Assembly: GCA_947561715.1 (NCBI GenBank)
Contig: OX387198.1
Span: 2,666,001 to 2,730,000, forward strand
DNA length: 64,000 nt
From: Ascidia mentula
Taxonomy: Eukaryota; Chordata; Ascidiacea; Phlebobranchia; Ascidiidae
Reading direction: 5' to 3'
Shown: piece by piece, positions 33,911 through 46,473 of the stretch
How the letters are laid out: each line of letters begins with the position of its first letter
Position numbering within the stretch: position 1 is the stretch's first letter
Position numbers and translations under genes: made by a program
The notes under the pieces: model-generated
What the model was told of the DNA's origin: nothing
Seen by the model: only the letters and a program-made list of their open reading frames with translations
Databases searched by the model: none

Positions 33911-35617
33911 AGTGTTGCTCAATATTTATATGTTTTATTGCCATTTTGTTGCAATAACATGCCAAACAAAGAAAGATAACACAAGATATTATACGCACGT
34001 AGTTGCTTTTAACAAGGTCAAATATACATGATCATTGCGATGTAATCCGCAGTGTCAACATATGATTAACAAATAAGTTGAAAATAGATTAAAACGTTTC
34101 ATGCAAGCTGGCCGCGCTAAAATCAATGCATTGACATCATTTCCAAATTGCAGAATAAACGAAGTTACTTTGAATCTTCTTTCAAGCAGAAAGCCTCTTT
34201 AAACAAATAAAGATACTACCCAAATGATAAGGTATTTAATAGGCCCATGCTACCAATTACTATGTTATGATTTGTGGAAGTTTGATATCATACCTAACGT
34301 TAGGTATGAAGGTTAGCAATTGTACTATAAAGCGACCAATGGATCAGATTGATGCAGCTCTTTGCCGCCCACTGCCGCCTGAATGTTAAGGATGTATCTT
34401 AGCATCGCTGCGGAAAACGCGTTCGTCTTTTTTAACAGATCGGGATTCGAACCCACAATGTTTCCTGCCAGCGTTCCCGATAAGGATTTCTTCATGGTTT
34501 GAGGGTCGGGTGCAGACCAAAACGTATTTAAGTTACAGTTTTCAGTGCACTTTCAAATACCGAATGGAATAAGCATAGAAGAGATCCAGGTGTTTTCAAT
34601 TGAATATTACGGTATACCTCGTTTGTTGCGTGAAGAAGCTACAAGAGTGTAAGTATGCAACTTACAAAGTACACGATTTACACGAAGTGAGATATGACTT
34701 TACGTTTGCCTAGCAACCAACTATTTTGTAACCAAGTGTCAGACGGGGCGTGTAGATACCAAAGATTGATATCTGGGTTCACATCAGTTTATACGAGGTT
34801 TTACGCAAGTTCTATTCTATTATCACTGCACAATGCGTTGTAAACAGGCGTAGCCCATTTGTATGTCGTAACGTTATTATAACTATTAGAGATATAAGCA
34901 AATACATAGGATCCCAATGCTTGACATGAGAAGCCAACATACGCTTCTTTGCAACCGGTGCGCACCGAAGGCTGGTGAAAATTATTAATGCACAATCCAA
35001 CAGCTAAATGTCTAAAACATTAAATCTGTACATTTTGCAAAAATCAGACTAATGTCAGAATAAACTTGCAGATTGTCTCTAAACTGTCGATCTGCAGGAA
35101 TCACCGACAAAAGTAATCTGTACAAATAGTTTATTATCAGGCTAAGGGGAATAATTCCCAAGCCGGCAAAGTGCTTGTTAAATCAAGTAAATCAACAGTT
35201 GTTGTCTCAGAATAGTCAGTTAGGGCAAACCATTGCAATATATACAAAGACGTGGCATAAGCGACACAAATGGTAAAAGCAATGTTAAACAATTACTACA
35301 AGGCTTGTCATTATACGCTACCCACACAAATTCATCGTTCATACACAAATAACTTTATATACAGCATATACATCAATGTTACAAATACCAAATGAAGCAA
35401 ATCTGCGCATACATTTACAACGCGATGAAATCCAAATATTTTTCTTTTACGCAAAATACTACAAGGGTTGAACAATCAAGCACAAGAAATCAAAGGCCCG
35501 GATAAAATCATATCGAGTCAGGTATCCAGTCGCACTGTGAAGTGATGATGGGTTGCGAGAAGTTAGGTGGCCACTCTTCTGTTAGAGCTAGTCCACGAAC
35601 CACATTCTGATTAAAGT
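33910..35617. other. 3' flank of G2, no gene seen
   Basis: Matches 44330-44830 and 45450-46470 (flank of G3). Holds a SINE at 34351-34525. A single copy of the foldback-arm sequence lies at about 34801-34960. Confidence 0.5.
34351..34525 (-). mobile_element. tRNA-like SINE
   Basis: Minus strand carries a perfect B box (GGGTTCGAATCCC) and ends near the GGCAGTGGGCGGCAAAGAGC edge. Same family as at 44586-44755. Confidence 0.55.
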
Positions 35618-36375
35618 TTACTGACGAAGCATTTTTTGAATTCTTTGGAAATTTTCTTTACTCCAGTTTATCCACTCATTCCTTTCCTCCTCAGTTATGT
35701 CTGTTGCCTTTGTGAGAGCTTGGATTGCTTTTTGAAACAAATCCATGCTCTTATTCAGTCGATTTGTTTTCACACAAACAACACCAAGGTTGTTTAACAA
35801 AATTCCGAACACGTTGTGCTTTGTTGAGTTTTCACCAAACTGTTTCTTCATCATTTCAAGTCCAAGTTTGATTCTTGTTTCACTCGATGAATAATCTTCT
35901 AGAAAATGTTGACTCACACCAATGTAATATAAACATAAAACTTGATATAAACATGAAACATTCTGTTTCACATTTCCGATATTTTGTATTTTGGGTCTCA
36001 TCTTTTCCATCAGTGGAATCACGGAATTGCGAACAATTTTTGTGTTTCGAAGCTTTGGGACCGAATCTGATGTATTGAGCAAATCTTTGCATGTGGAATG
36101 CAGATTGCGCACACAATTCTTCACACCTTCTGCTGCCAGGGTCCCATCACGTTTGACATAAAGTTCCGATGCAAGATCGTAAAACAGAATAGATTCCAAA
36201 CATTTTCCCTCTTCTCTGTTTGCATCTCCAGTTGTTTCCAAATCATTTGCAGTTGTCCCAAGACCTTCAACTGACCTTAAAAGTTGGTTTCTTGCCTGAT
36301 CAGCTTCGGAATATTTATGTATTTTCAACAACTCGACGTAATGTTTCAGGAGTGCATCCAGGTCAATGTTTTCAT
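35618..36375 (-). CDS. G2 module 3, probable terminal exon
   Basis: Ends QKMLRQ and TAA. An intact donor, CTTC|GTCAGTAAAC, lies at 35626 at the position used by other modules, so splicing onward is possible; no downstream exon was found. Landmarks LKIHKYSEADQARNQ, LFYDLASELYVK, LGLEMMKKQFGENSTKH, TNRLNKSMDLF. Confidence 0.8.
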
Positions 36376-39300
36376 CTAAAATACAAATCGATGAAAAATA
36401 TCTGGCAAGATGGATAGCAACAGTGACTTGTTTGTTTTGTACATAGGTGTATATGTAGGGGTCTTAAAAAGATGGGGAACCACATTTTAAATTCGAAAAA
36501 AATATTTGAAAAGAAAACACACATAAAAATTGTACAAACTATTCTAAACGCAGCCAACAGTTAAATTACAAAAACAACGAATTATTAGAATGAGGAAAGT
36601 TGGGCACAAAACGCTGCAGCGGAAAATGTGTAAATTGCCAAGTGTGGGAGGCCGATCTCGGGCCGATAAACCGGCAATTTTATCTTTTGAAATCAATATT
36701 ATAGCTGCTGTGGTTAGGTTTAACGTTATTTAATGACTGCCGTCAAACGTACGAAAACTGAGATTGCAGCATGTTAAAAAGAGAGTGCTTGAGGTAAAAT
36801 ATTTTCCTTGTCTACGTTTACATACCGGTTTGTTGCAATGTACCCTGTAAGTTGTTTGCTTCTTCAGTTGTCTCGTGAGGACGAGTTAGTTGAGAGTTGG
36901 TTGCACTCTCTGGAGTGTTTTGAACTTGTTCTGCACAAGAGATATTCATAACTTTTTTGCCTACGCACACTGTCTAAACATTTTTAGTGCTTACTTGTGA
37001 CATCAAATGACTGTTTTTCAGTTGCATGACGATATGCTCTGTTTATTTTTGTCCTTTTATGCAATGTCAATCCTACAAGTATTAAACACGTTACGACAAC
37101 TTTTCCGCATTTTCTAGATTTGTAGAAATAAACATTGAAGAAACACAGCAGCACAATCAAAAGATTGGTGCAAGGATAGTTTACTGCATAATTGGTGACT
37201 TGAATATTAGGAGAAATATTAAACCATGCATCGGAGTTTCAAAACCAGCATAGGCAACCTAGCCTGGGTTTTTAGCAGGTTAGGCAGGCCTTCTATGTTA
37301 TAGGAAGCAAAGCCATGGCCAATCAATCCCAAGGTTGGGGTCTTTAAAATAGGTTTCAAGGTTTTATTCCCAAATACAAGATTATCACAGCGATTACTTG
37401 GCGGACCCACAGTGAGTGTATGTATCACTAAAAGCGTTGAAGCATATTTTAAGACTTTTTTATTACATTCCAAATATGTAACATTCAACTTAGCAAATGA
37501 GTGGTAATATGAATCACTAAGGTAGTACTTTAAATATAACAAAAGTTTACTGACCTGACATTGTTTTAACATTTCGTAAGTTAATTTCACTCAGTTTAAT
37601 CCGCTCCTTCCTTATCTCTTCAGTTATGTCTGTTGCCATTCCCAAAGCTTGAATAGATGTTTCATAAAAATCCACGCTTTCATCCAATTGATTTGTTCTC
37701 CAGCAAACCAAACCAAGCATGTACAACAAGTGTCCGAACACTTTATGCTTTGCTGAGTTTTCACCAAACTGTTTCCTCATCATTTCAAGCCCAAGTTTTA
37801 TAGTGGATTCCTGAGATGAAAGATCTCCCAAAAGATGTTGACTCCATTGAATGTGAACCAGACACCAAACTTGACTTAGACATAAAACTTCCTTTTCCAC
37901 GTTTTCCACGTTTTGTATTTTGAGTCTCATCATTTCCATTAAATTGATCACGTATTCTCGAACTATTTGTTTGTTTCTGCATCTTAAAATTAAATCTGAT
38001 GATTTCAGTAAATCTTCGCATGTCTGATTCAGACCATCCACGCAGTCCTTCAGACCATCGGCTGCTTTTCTGCCATCTGGACGTTTTTTATATAGTTGCG
38101 ATGATAAATAGTAAAATAAGATGGAATGAAAAAATTGCTTCTTTTTTCTCATTTCTTCTCCGATTGATTTCAAATCGTTAGGTGTTAACCAAAGACCCTT
38201 AATTGACCTTGAAATTTGGTTTCCAGTTTTGTTTGCTGCAGAATATTTTCGTTTGAATAACAAATCTACGTAATTTGCAATCAGTGGCGTCGTGTCGTTC
38301 TTTTTGTCTGAAACAACAATAGTCAAGTAAACTCCCTGGAACAATTAATAACCCAATATCTTTTAAGTGTCTGTTGTTTTGACAAGATGCCTAGTGAAAG
38401 GTCAACCAGATATTATGTGAGTCGTTAAATTAGGTACAGCTGCTGGATTATGATTTCATACTTTACCGAAGCCCAGATTTTTAAAAATCTTGCTCTGTCG
38501 TCAAGAGAAATGGCTAAAACTGGGTGTCTGTGAACCTTGCAATCGTGCAGCAAGAACAACAATGTTTAATTCGAAGTGATTTTTTTGAACCCCATGTTGT
38601 TTACTACTGTCAGTGAAACTAAAGGTACAGCGAGCGAATAATGCTAATAAAACATACCCAAATCCTGCAGTGTTCCCTGCATTATGTTCTCTGGGTGGTT
38701 TGGTTTGTCACTTGATGGTAGGTTGTGAGTGACATCATAAGAGATTGTTGTAGGCTCCGCTATGCTTTTTTCTGCAATACATTACTTTGTTTTAAACGTT
38801 TCCAGGCACAATCTTGAACGTATGTGATTATTTTTTCAATATTACTTGGAAATTTACACATCAAAATTTTTGCAAACTATTTGGGGATGAAAATTATTGT
38901 TGGGCGATCACTTGCAAGCTAGTCAGTTTTAAGATATCCAGAAACACAAATTATGTCCGCAACAAACTAAGCAAATCTATAATTGGGATAAAATGTACAA
39001 ACAGTTGCACTGACTTAACGTGAATTGAACAGTTGCCAAGGATCTTTTGACATCTTCAATCCACTTCTTCCTTTCCTCTTCAGTCATGTCTGTTGCCATT
39101 CCATAAGCATGAATTGCCCGCTCAAAGCAAACTACGCTTTCATTCAGTCGATTTGATTTCCAGAAAACAAGACCACGGTTGCGCATCAAACGTCCAAACA
39201 CTTCATGCTTTGCTGAGTTTTCACCAAACTGTTTCCTCATCATTTCAAGTCCAAGTTTGACTGTTTTTTCCTCAGACGAATCTTCTCCGATTAAAAATTG

Positions 39301-42064
39301 ACATATTTCAATCTTGTGCAAACACCAAACTTGACATAAACATGCAACTTCCTTTTCTACGTTTTTTACATTCTGTATTTTGAGCCCCATCTTTTCCATT
39401 AGTGGGATCACGTGATCACGAACAATAAATTTGTTTCTTACCAATTGTAACAAATCTGATGTTTTCAGCAAATTTTCGCTGGAACATTTCATACCCAGCA
39501 CGCAATCCCTAACACCCTCCGCTGCTGTTTTTGCATTGGGATATTTTTCATAAAGTTCCGATGATAAATCGTAAAACAAAATCGATTCCAAACAATCCCC
39601 CTCTTCTCTCTTTTCATCTCCAGCTGTTCTTAAATTTTCTGCAGTTGCCCCACGACCTTCAAGTGACCTTGAAAGTTGTTTTTTTGTTTCATTTGCTTTT
39701 AAATATTTTCCCTCATTCAAGAAATCAACGTAATTTACTGTCAGAGTCATATCAACATAATCTGAAACAAAAAAGCAATTTATTTTTTACTAAATATAAG
39801 ATACGCAATTATAATCTTCATTCAGAAGAACTATAAGTTGACTGAGGTTTCTTCAACTAACCTGTTTGCTGCAATGTTCCCTGTGTGTTGTTCTCTGCAC
39901 GATTTGGTTCACCACGTAATGGTTGACTGTCAGATACATTATGAGAGGTACTTGCAAGGTCTGTATGGCTCATAATTTGTTCTGCAAAAATATCCAAGGG
40001 CTACATGTTATACAATGAATACGTATACTTTTTTGGTAAACTGTTTGCAAACAATATAAGTTTCACACAACAGAAAAGGCTTTTACAAATGACCATTAAG
40101 TGGAGCTGCATATTATTCGAATAAATCCACCAACGTGTGACGAGTGGTTAAACGAATATAACTTTCTTTGCATAATTATGTTATACTTACTACGAGATGG
40201 TCGTGATATGTGAAGTTCATCAACTGGCAATTGTGTGTTTTGCACAAGTTGATACAAGCCCCGCAAATCCTCACGAAAAATCTGTATTAATGCAAGAAAT
40301 TATTTTAGTTTCACTAACTTCAATAAATATGTTTGATCAAATCCTTAAAAACTATAGCTTTTGTAGCCACATGTTTTAGGAAATTAAGATGCTTTATGTT
40401 CCAAAGTATGAAGCATTTTACAAACATACGTTTGTACACCAAGTATAACACCCTGTAACTAGTGTTAATCAAAAAATTAAACCCGAATCCGATTTTTCAT
40501 ATGTCGGGATGTAATTACAATTTGACACAAAATATAACAACTGATAACAAAGTCGGATGCACCTTGAAAACTACAGCTTTTGTGGCCACATTTTTTTGTT
40601 GATAAAAATGCTGTATATTCCAAACTATCATGAGGTTTTCAGGCTTGGCAGCCCAGGCAATGCAGCCCAGCTGGATCAGCCACTTTTTCCTGACAAGTCG
40701 GAACAAGATTTGAAAAATCAAGCTCCCGGTGAGGTTTGAACTCACGACCCTGGGCTAACCAGGCCCAACGCTCTACCAACTGAGCTACAGGAGCTCAGTG
40801 GTTTCACGGGGTATATTGTGGCCAAGGTACACTGGTGCGCAAGCGCACAACTTGCCAGGCAACCTTCACATATACGTAGGGGATCTCTACCACCGTATCA
40901 GATGACGCAGTAATATTTCATGCAATGGCATGATAGGCAGGATCGCCCCACTGCGCAGGTCCTTGCTTGGCGATCACAGCTAACGTATCGCGATCATGAG
41001 GTTTTCAGGCTTGGCAGCACAGGCAATGCAGCCCAGCTGGATCAGCCACTTTTTCCTGACAAGTCGGAACAAGATTTGAAAAATCAAGTGGGGCGATCCT
41101 GCCTATCATGCCATTGCATGAAATATTACTGCGTCATCTGATACGGTGGTAGAGATCCCCTACGTATATGTGAAGGTTGCCTGGCAAGTTGTGCGCTTGC
41201 GCACCAGTGTACCTTGGCCACAATATACCCCGTGAAACCACTGAGCTCCTGTAGCTCAGTTGGTAGAGCGTTGGGCCTGGTTAGCCCAGGGTCGTGAGTT
41301 CAAACCTCACCGGGAGCTTGATTTTTCAAATCTTGTTCCGACTTGTCAGGAAAAAGTGGCTGATCCAGCTGGGCTGCATTGCCTGGGCTGCCAAGCCTGA
41401 AAACCTCATGATCGCGATACGTTAGCTGTGATCGCCAAGCAAGGACCTGCGCAGTGGGGCGATCCTGCCTATCATGCCATTGCATGAAATATTACTGCGT
41501 TATTCCAAACTATGTAGCAATTGCCTTTTTCAAACATAAAGTATAAAACCCTGTAACTGGTGTTAATAACTAAAGTTTATTATGCAAAAGTATATTTGCC
41601 TGAAATGATTTTAGTCCTTCTTTAATTGTGGTGGCAACATTTTCCTTGAACTTTTGTTGCATATTTTTCCATTCATGTTCACTGACTTCCAGTTCATCTG
41701 TGCCTTTGATCTCAATATTGTGGAAATTTCCCACTTGATAATGATTATTGAGTTCATCGAGTAGGGAATTAATTTCTTTCAATATTTCACCCGAAGCACA
41801 ACCGCTTGTAATGCGATTGGCAACGCTTTCCTCATCAGCAACAACTGTTACCATGATACTTCCATGTGTAACATCAACAACCTCTCCGCCTCTGCTTTCA
41901 AAGGGTTTTATTATGGCTCTTACATAGTCCTCACTGTTTATTCTTGTCCATGGTAGGTGTGTATCACCTATAAGTCCTGACTCCACTGTGGATGTTAACA
42001 CAACTTCTGCAGCTGGTCCAGTAAGCCGAATATGCAAAAACTTGAAATCAAAATTTTCTGCCAT
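35618..42064 (-). CDS. G2: probable TRADD-N head plus three TPR-like modules
   Basis: Paralogue of G1. Exons: head 41687-42064 (or to 41570), 40191-40281, linker 39862-39981, module 39015-39761, linker 38658-38771, module 37555-38307, linker 36826-36930, module 35618-36375. Exon lengths and phases match G1 except the 753-base second module. Unlike G1 and G3, the last linker keeps a good donor (ACCG|GTATGT) and the last module keeps a good GTCAGT donor before its read-through TAA. G2 may therefore be the best-preserved form of the ancestral gene. An 872-base tRNA-containing element is inserted in the intron between the head and exon 2. Confidence 0.65.
37555..38307 (-). CDS. G2 module 2 (TPR-like)
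   Basis: 753 bases (251 codons), acceptor GTTTCAG, donor TCAG|GTCAGT. Landmarks NYVDLLFKRKYSAANK, HSILFYYLSSQLYKK, LGLEMMRKQFGENSAKH, TNQLDESVDFYETSIQALG. Confidence 0.85.
39015..39761 (-). CDS. G2 module 1 (TPR-like)
   Basis: 747 bases, phase 1 to 1, donor TTAA|GTCAGT. Landmarks NYVDFLNEGKYLKANE, LFYDLSSELYEKYP, RDHVIPLMEKMGLKIQN, LGLEMMRKQFGENSAKH, KSNRLNESVVCF. Confidence 0.85.
40722..40794 (-). tRNA. tRNA-like head of the inserted SINE (minus copy)
   Basis: 73 bases fold into a full cloverleaf: 7-bp acceptor stem (one G-T pair), D stem GCTC/GAGC, anticodon stem TGGGC/GCCCA with loop CTGGTTA, and T arm GTGAG/CTCAC with TTCAAAC. The anticodon would be GGT (Thr), but position 37 is T and two bases separate the D and anticodon stems. 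No introns. Being inside a mobile element, it is more likely a pol III promoter head than a working tRNA gene. Confidence 0.6.
41245..41317 (+). tRNA. tRNA-like head of the inserted SINE (plus copy)
   Basis: Exact reverse-complement partner of 40722-40794. A box TAGCTCAGTTGG and B box GTTCAAACC are intact, and the tail continues into the SINE body (ttgatttttcaaatcttg). Confidence 0.6.
41570..42064 (-). CDS. G2 head exon: TRADD-N-like domain
   Basis: 164 codons, three fewer than in G1 (starts MAENFDFKFLHIRLTG). Contains HGSIMVTVVADEESVANRI as in G1. The same two possible ends exist: donor GAA|GTCAGT at 41687, phase 0, or read-through to TAG at 41570 with AATAAA overlapping the last codons. 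Replacements against G1 in the read-through tail are amino-acid changing (Y/H, R/Q, Q/K, F/H), which fits weak constraint there. Confidence 0.55.
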   Translation of the reverse strand: MAENFDFKFLHIRLTGPAAEVVLTSTVESGLIGDTHLPWTRINSEDYVRAIIKPFESRGGEVVDVTHGSIMVTVVADEESVANRITSGCASGEILKEINSLLDELNNHYQVGNFHNIEIKGTDELEVSEHEWKNMQQKFKENVATTIKEGLKSFQANILLHNKL

Positions 42065-42069
42065 TTTTC

Positions 42070-45000
42070 AGTAGTGCTTGTTTTGCGATACAGCTATTCT
42101 GAAAAATTTAACCTTCACAAAGTGAACATTCAAATCCCGTTGTAAAACAAGAATGCAATGCTTAAACCGCAAACAAACCTCCGGCCAAAACTGCTTGAAC
42201 GCCCTAAACTACCTCATAACGAGAACAATAATAGCAGTATAAGAATCCAATATTACATTTAATCGTATTTAAGAGTATATTATACGGTTGAAAAGTACTA
42301 CAAGTGCGAAATAATAAAACAACATTCCGCCAGCACGCAAGGTAGACACAGTTCTAAACCTCCATTCAAGACATGCCTTGAATATCGTTCACAACATCAC
42401 GGAACGCCTCGACGCTATTGTAATTCAATGAAACGTAAAGTTAAAAAATGCCAGCCCCCTCCCCCACACACAAAAGCGCGCTGGCGCGTGACCATCACCA
42501 CGACAACAGGTAGTTCTCAGCAACAAATGTTATTATGAATGCTTCCATACAGAGTAAACAAAGCTGATGCAACTGCCGCATCAGGAATAGTAAGTTAAGC
42601 ATGCAAAAACTTTAAATCAACACTTGTTTTCTGTCATTTTGTTATCATGCAACACTAGTGCTTAATGCAAACGCATGAAGACCCTAGCATTACCTAGCCA
42701 CATATTGTGTCAAGTTAAAGAAAGCAAACGGTTTAGAGACAAAAAATAATCGTACATAAGAAGAGGAATGGACATCCAGAAGTCGGTCGATCCAAATCAA
42801 ATCATGCGTATTTCGCGCAAAAAAATAAAATGGCATGGACACCGATAAAACCGGTTATCAAGTCAGGCGACCATCCGATAGAACAGGCAACAGTGGTTGA
42901 TTGAGGACAGTGCATAACACACCTCATAACTTCTCACCACGCCTTGGTGCTATAGTGATTTAAGGAGTACCACCAGTAAACAGCAACATATGTTTATATA
43001 TTTATATATTTTTACTTGGGAATTCTGTCAAAGCACTTCATGCACAAATAATGCTCTACACTATGATCAAGCTCCTGTGAAGTTTCAGTGATGACTAACC
43101 ATCTTCGTGTGTCTGCATAATTTTAGTTATTTACTGGCCGAGCAACATAATACACCTGATACACAGAATATTATCAAAATGTTTTAATGCTAAGAAGTGA
43201 AACATATGGTGGTGCGCGCAGAATAGGATTTTAATAACCCTTCCTTCAAAAACAACTTGAAACTTTCAAGCCAGTAGCTGCATGACAGTTAATATCCACA
43301 AATTCGGAAAAAGATTTACACCGAAAATAATTAGTGAAACATGTCAAAACTGTGTCCTTTCTAATTTTATCAGCTGTCTGCTGCATTGCATATCTACCAT
43401 ATTTAGTGTTATTGCATTTTTGCAAATGGCAAATCACATATTTCTCCCTGCAGAACCATCATTTTTCATAAAATGTTACTGCGCAGACCATCATAGCAAT
43501 AACGCCATGCGTAGACGTAACTCTCATCCCCACTAGACTTCACGCTTGCAACATCAGCAAAACCAAAATCGTTCAAGCCTAGTCTAGACTATCAGACAAC
43601 CCCAATCATACAACGACTGATCGACAGTTCGAGCTCAGTGTAGCGTTCATTTTGTTTCGTCACAGTACTGCGCGTGAAAAGTGGCCTGAAAATGTAGAAA
43701 AAGACAAAGGAAATCGACAGTTTTTGTGCGCATCGTCACATAATTTGAAGAGTGTGTCTAAGGCCAATCGTATTGACGCCTTTATGTCGCAGACCGCATA
43801 AAATCATAATCCGGATCATACTTTACATTTCATGCATACCCAACTTATTCTACACAAGATGATGCATTTTTGTGCCGAGCGGTTAAGAGTTTTAGGTTTA
43901 TGTCGTGCCTGGCTGCTCGGGTCAGGTTCGTTGTCATGGTTGAATTCTTTTTTTGCAGTCTTGGTTTGGGATTCACAAAAATTTTGGGGTTCGAGCTTAC
44001 AATGTTGGACTGGATTATACAACTTACTCTGTACATAGAGTATACAGCGGTTTGCTTTAAAATAACCGCCGAAGACAACTGATTTCGCATGATTTTCACA
44101 CAAGTTTAAGCTATAATTTCTCCACAATAAATTTGACTTGAAAGAATCCTGCGTTACTGACATTTCCGTTGTTGTGGTGCAACGGGTATCGGTACAGGCT
44201 GTATAGCTCTTATTGGCGGTAATGTTTTTTACGCAACCAAAATATTTTATGGGTTTAAAGGCTCTGCTGCGGTGATGCAACTACAGTACAGCTTGGTCAT
44301 GCGGAAACTTTAGTTAAAAATACACTTAAAAGTTTCATGCAAGCTGGCCGCGTTGAAATTAATGTATTGACATAATTTCCAAATTACAGAATAAACGAAG
44401 TTCATTTGAATATTCTTTCAAACAGAAAGCCTCTTTAAACAAATAAAGATACTACCCAAATGATTAGGTATTTAATAGGCCCAAGCTACCAATTACTATG
44501 TTATGATCTGTGGAAGTTTGATATCATACCTAATGTTAGGTATGTAGGTTAGCAATTGTACTATAAAGCGACCAATGGATCAGATTGATGCAGCTCTTTA
44601 ACGCCCACTGCCGCCTGAATGTATTGGATTTAGGTTAGCATCGCTGCGGAAAAACGCGTTCCCCTTTTTTAACAGAGCGGGATTCGAACCCGCAATATTT
44701 CCTGCCAGCAATCCCGATAAGGATTTCTTCATGGTTTAAGGGTCGGGTGCCCAAAACGTAATTAAGCTAAAGTTTTCAGTGGATTAACATAAACTGAATG
44801 GAATAAGCATAGAAGAGATCCAGGTGTTTTCAACTGATAATTACGGTCATAATTTCAGTTGGAATTCATATGCGTCTGGTGTTGTCAAACCATAAACAAT
44901 GTATTCTGTTACCGATGCAGGCAGGAATATATCCGGATATACTTCATTGAATACAATTTCATGTCACATGAAAATTAAAAAGCCGATTATAATCAGCCAA

Positions 45001-45090
45001 CTTTAATTGATTGGATTCCACAAATAACAAAAACGCAGACAGACTGAAGGATGCAGGTGGAGTATTCATGCAGAACAGTTAATGAAAGCT
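42070..45090. other. Gap between G2 and the ZU5 fragment
   Basis: No gene recognised. Mostly unique sequence to about 44300, then the flank shared with 34.1 kb. Contains a SINE at 44586-44755. Open stretches at 43816-44280 overlap on both strands and have no domain. Confidence 0.4.
44586..44755 (-). mobile_element. tRNA-like SINE
   Basis: The minus strand has B box GCGGGTTCGAATCCCG and the edge GGCAGTGGGCGTTAAAGAGC, matching the copy at 34351-34525. Confidence 0.55.
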
Positions 45091-45093
45091 GAA

Positions 45094-45300
45094 TCAAGTC
45101 TCATTCTTTATTTTAATACTTTCACAATCCACAAAATTATGTTTTGAAAATAGTATTTTGCAAATAATATTACCTGCTACGTGGTGGTATGAGCAATGAC
45201 CTGCTGGGTCTTTTATTCCATAAAACGATTCAGCCTCAATTTCTACATCCTCATCTAAGGCAGCGCTCCAGGGGATAAAGCCATATGAGCTTCTTTGCAA
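45094..45300 (-). pseudogene. Orphan ZU5 exon fragment
   Basis: Reads SAALDEDVEIEAESFYGIKD, clearly related to NALDQNEEIVVESFYGMKD in the ZU5 exons of G0 and G4. The preceding glycine-rich strand is missing and no partner exons were found nearby. It lies 3' of G3 on the same strand, in the order in which G0 lies 3' of G1, so it is likely the last trace of a lost ZU5 gene. Confidence 0.6.
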
Positions 45301-46473
45301 TTAAAACCGGAGAATTAAATAAAATTAATAGCTTTTTATTTTCAACAAACTTTGACTTTACCGCAGTTAGATTTCGTTAAACCTAACCCAAGACTATGGC
45401 TAGAGTGTAAAAAAGTCATTTTCACCGTTAAAGGGAGATACTGCTTTCACACTAGCACTCCGTATGCCTCGTTTGTTGCGTGAAGATGCTACAAGAGTGT
45501 AAGTATGCAACATAGTACACGATGTTACAGTTGCCTTTACGTTTGTCCATAGCAGCCAACTAATTCCTAACTAAGAGTCAGAATGGGCGTGTAGATACCA
45601 CAGATTGATATCTGGGTTGACATCCGTTTATACGAGGTTAAACGTAAGTTCTATTCTGTTATTACTGCACAATGCGTTGTAAACGCGTGTAGCCTATTTG
45701 TATGTCGTAACGTTATTATAACTATTATAGCTATTATCAAATACATGGGATTCCAATGCTTGAAATGATATGCCAACATACGCATCTTTGCAACCGGTCC
45801 GTACCGACGGGTAGTTAAAATTTATAATGCACAATCCAAAGCTAAAAGTCTAAAACATTTAAATCTGTACATTTTGCAAAAATCATACTAATTTTAGAAT
45901 GTACTTGCAGATTGTCTCTGAACTGTCGCCCTGCAGGAATCACCGACAAAAGGAATCTGTACAAATAGTTTATTGTCAGACTTAGGGGAATAAATCCCAA
46001 GCCGGCAAAGTGCTTGTTAAATTAAGTAAATCAGCAGTTGCTGTCTAAGAATAACCTTACAAGAATTAATAGTCGGTAAAGGCAAAAGCACTGCAATATG
46101 TACAAAGACGTGGCATAAGCGACACAAATAGAAACAGCAATGCCAAACAATTGCTACAAAGCTTGTCTTTATACGCTACAAACACAAATTCCCCATTCAT
46201 GCACAAATAACTTTATATACAACATATACATAAATGTTACAGATACCAAATGAAGCATAAAATTTAAAATGAAGCATAAAATAAATTCTTTTACGCAAAA
46301 TACTACAAGGGTTGAACAATGAAGCACAAGAAATCAAAGGCACGGATAAAATCATATCGAGTCAGGTACCCAGTCGCACTGTGAAGTGATGATGGGTTGC
46401 GAGAAGCCGTATAGGGCGTTAGGTGGTCACCCGACTGTTAGAGCAAGTCCACAAACCACATTAGGACTAAAGT

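Larger units (their letters stand above)
40629..41500. mobile_element. Composite foldback SINE with 13-bp target duplication
   Basis: An 872-base insertion present only in G2; the matching places in G1 and G3 are empty. It is flanked on both sides by tattccaaactat (40616-40628 and 41501-41513), a target-site duplication. Inside are two opposed copies of a tRNA-headed unit: arms of about 320-330 bases, 40629-40962 and 41089-41410, are reverse complements, with further inverted overlaps at 40963-41088 and 41411-41500. Confidence 0.9.

Noticed and set aside
40722..41317. A pair of functional threonine tRNA genes.
   Set aside because: Both are inside one mobile element, the anticodon loop has T at position 37 and an extra base precedes the stem; a SINE head is the simpler reading.
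43816..44280. 154-codon minus-strand open stretch.
   Set aside because: Overlapped by plus-strand stretches of similar length, cysteine-rich without pattern, no relative in the window.
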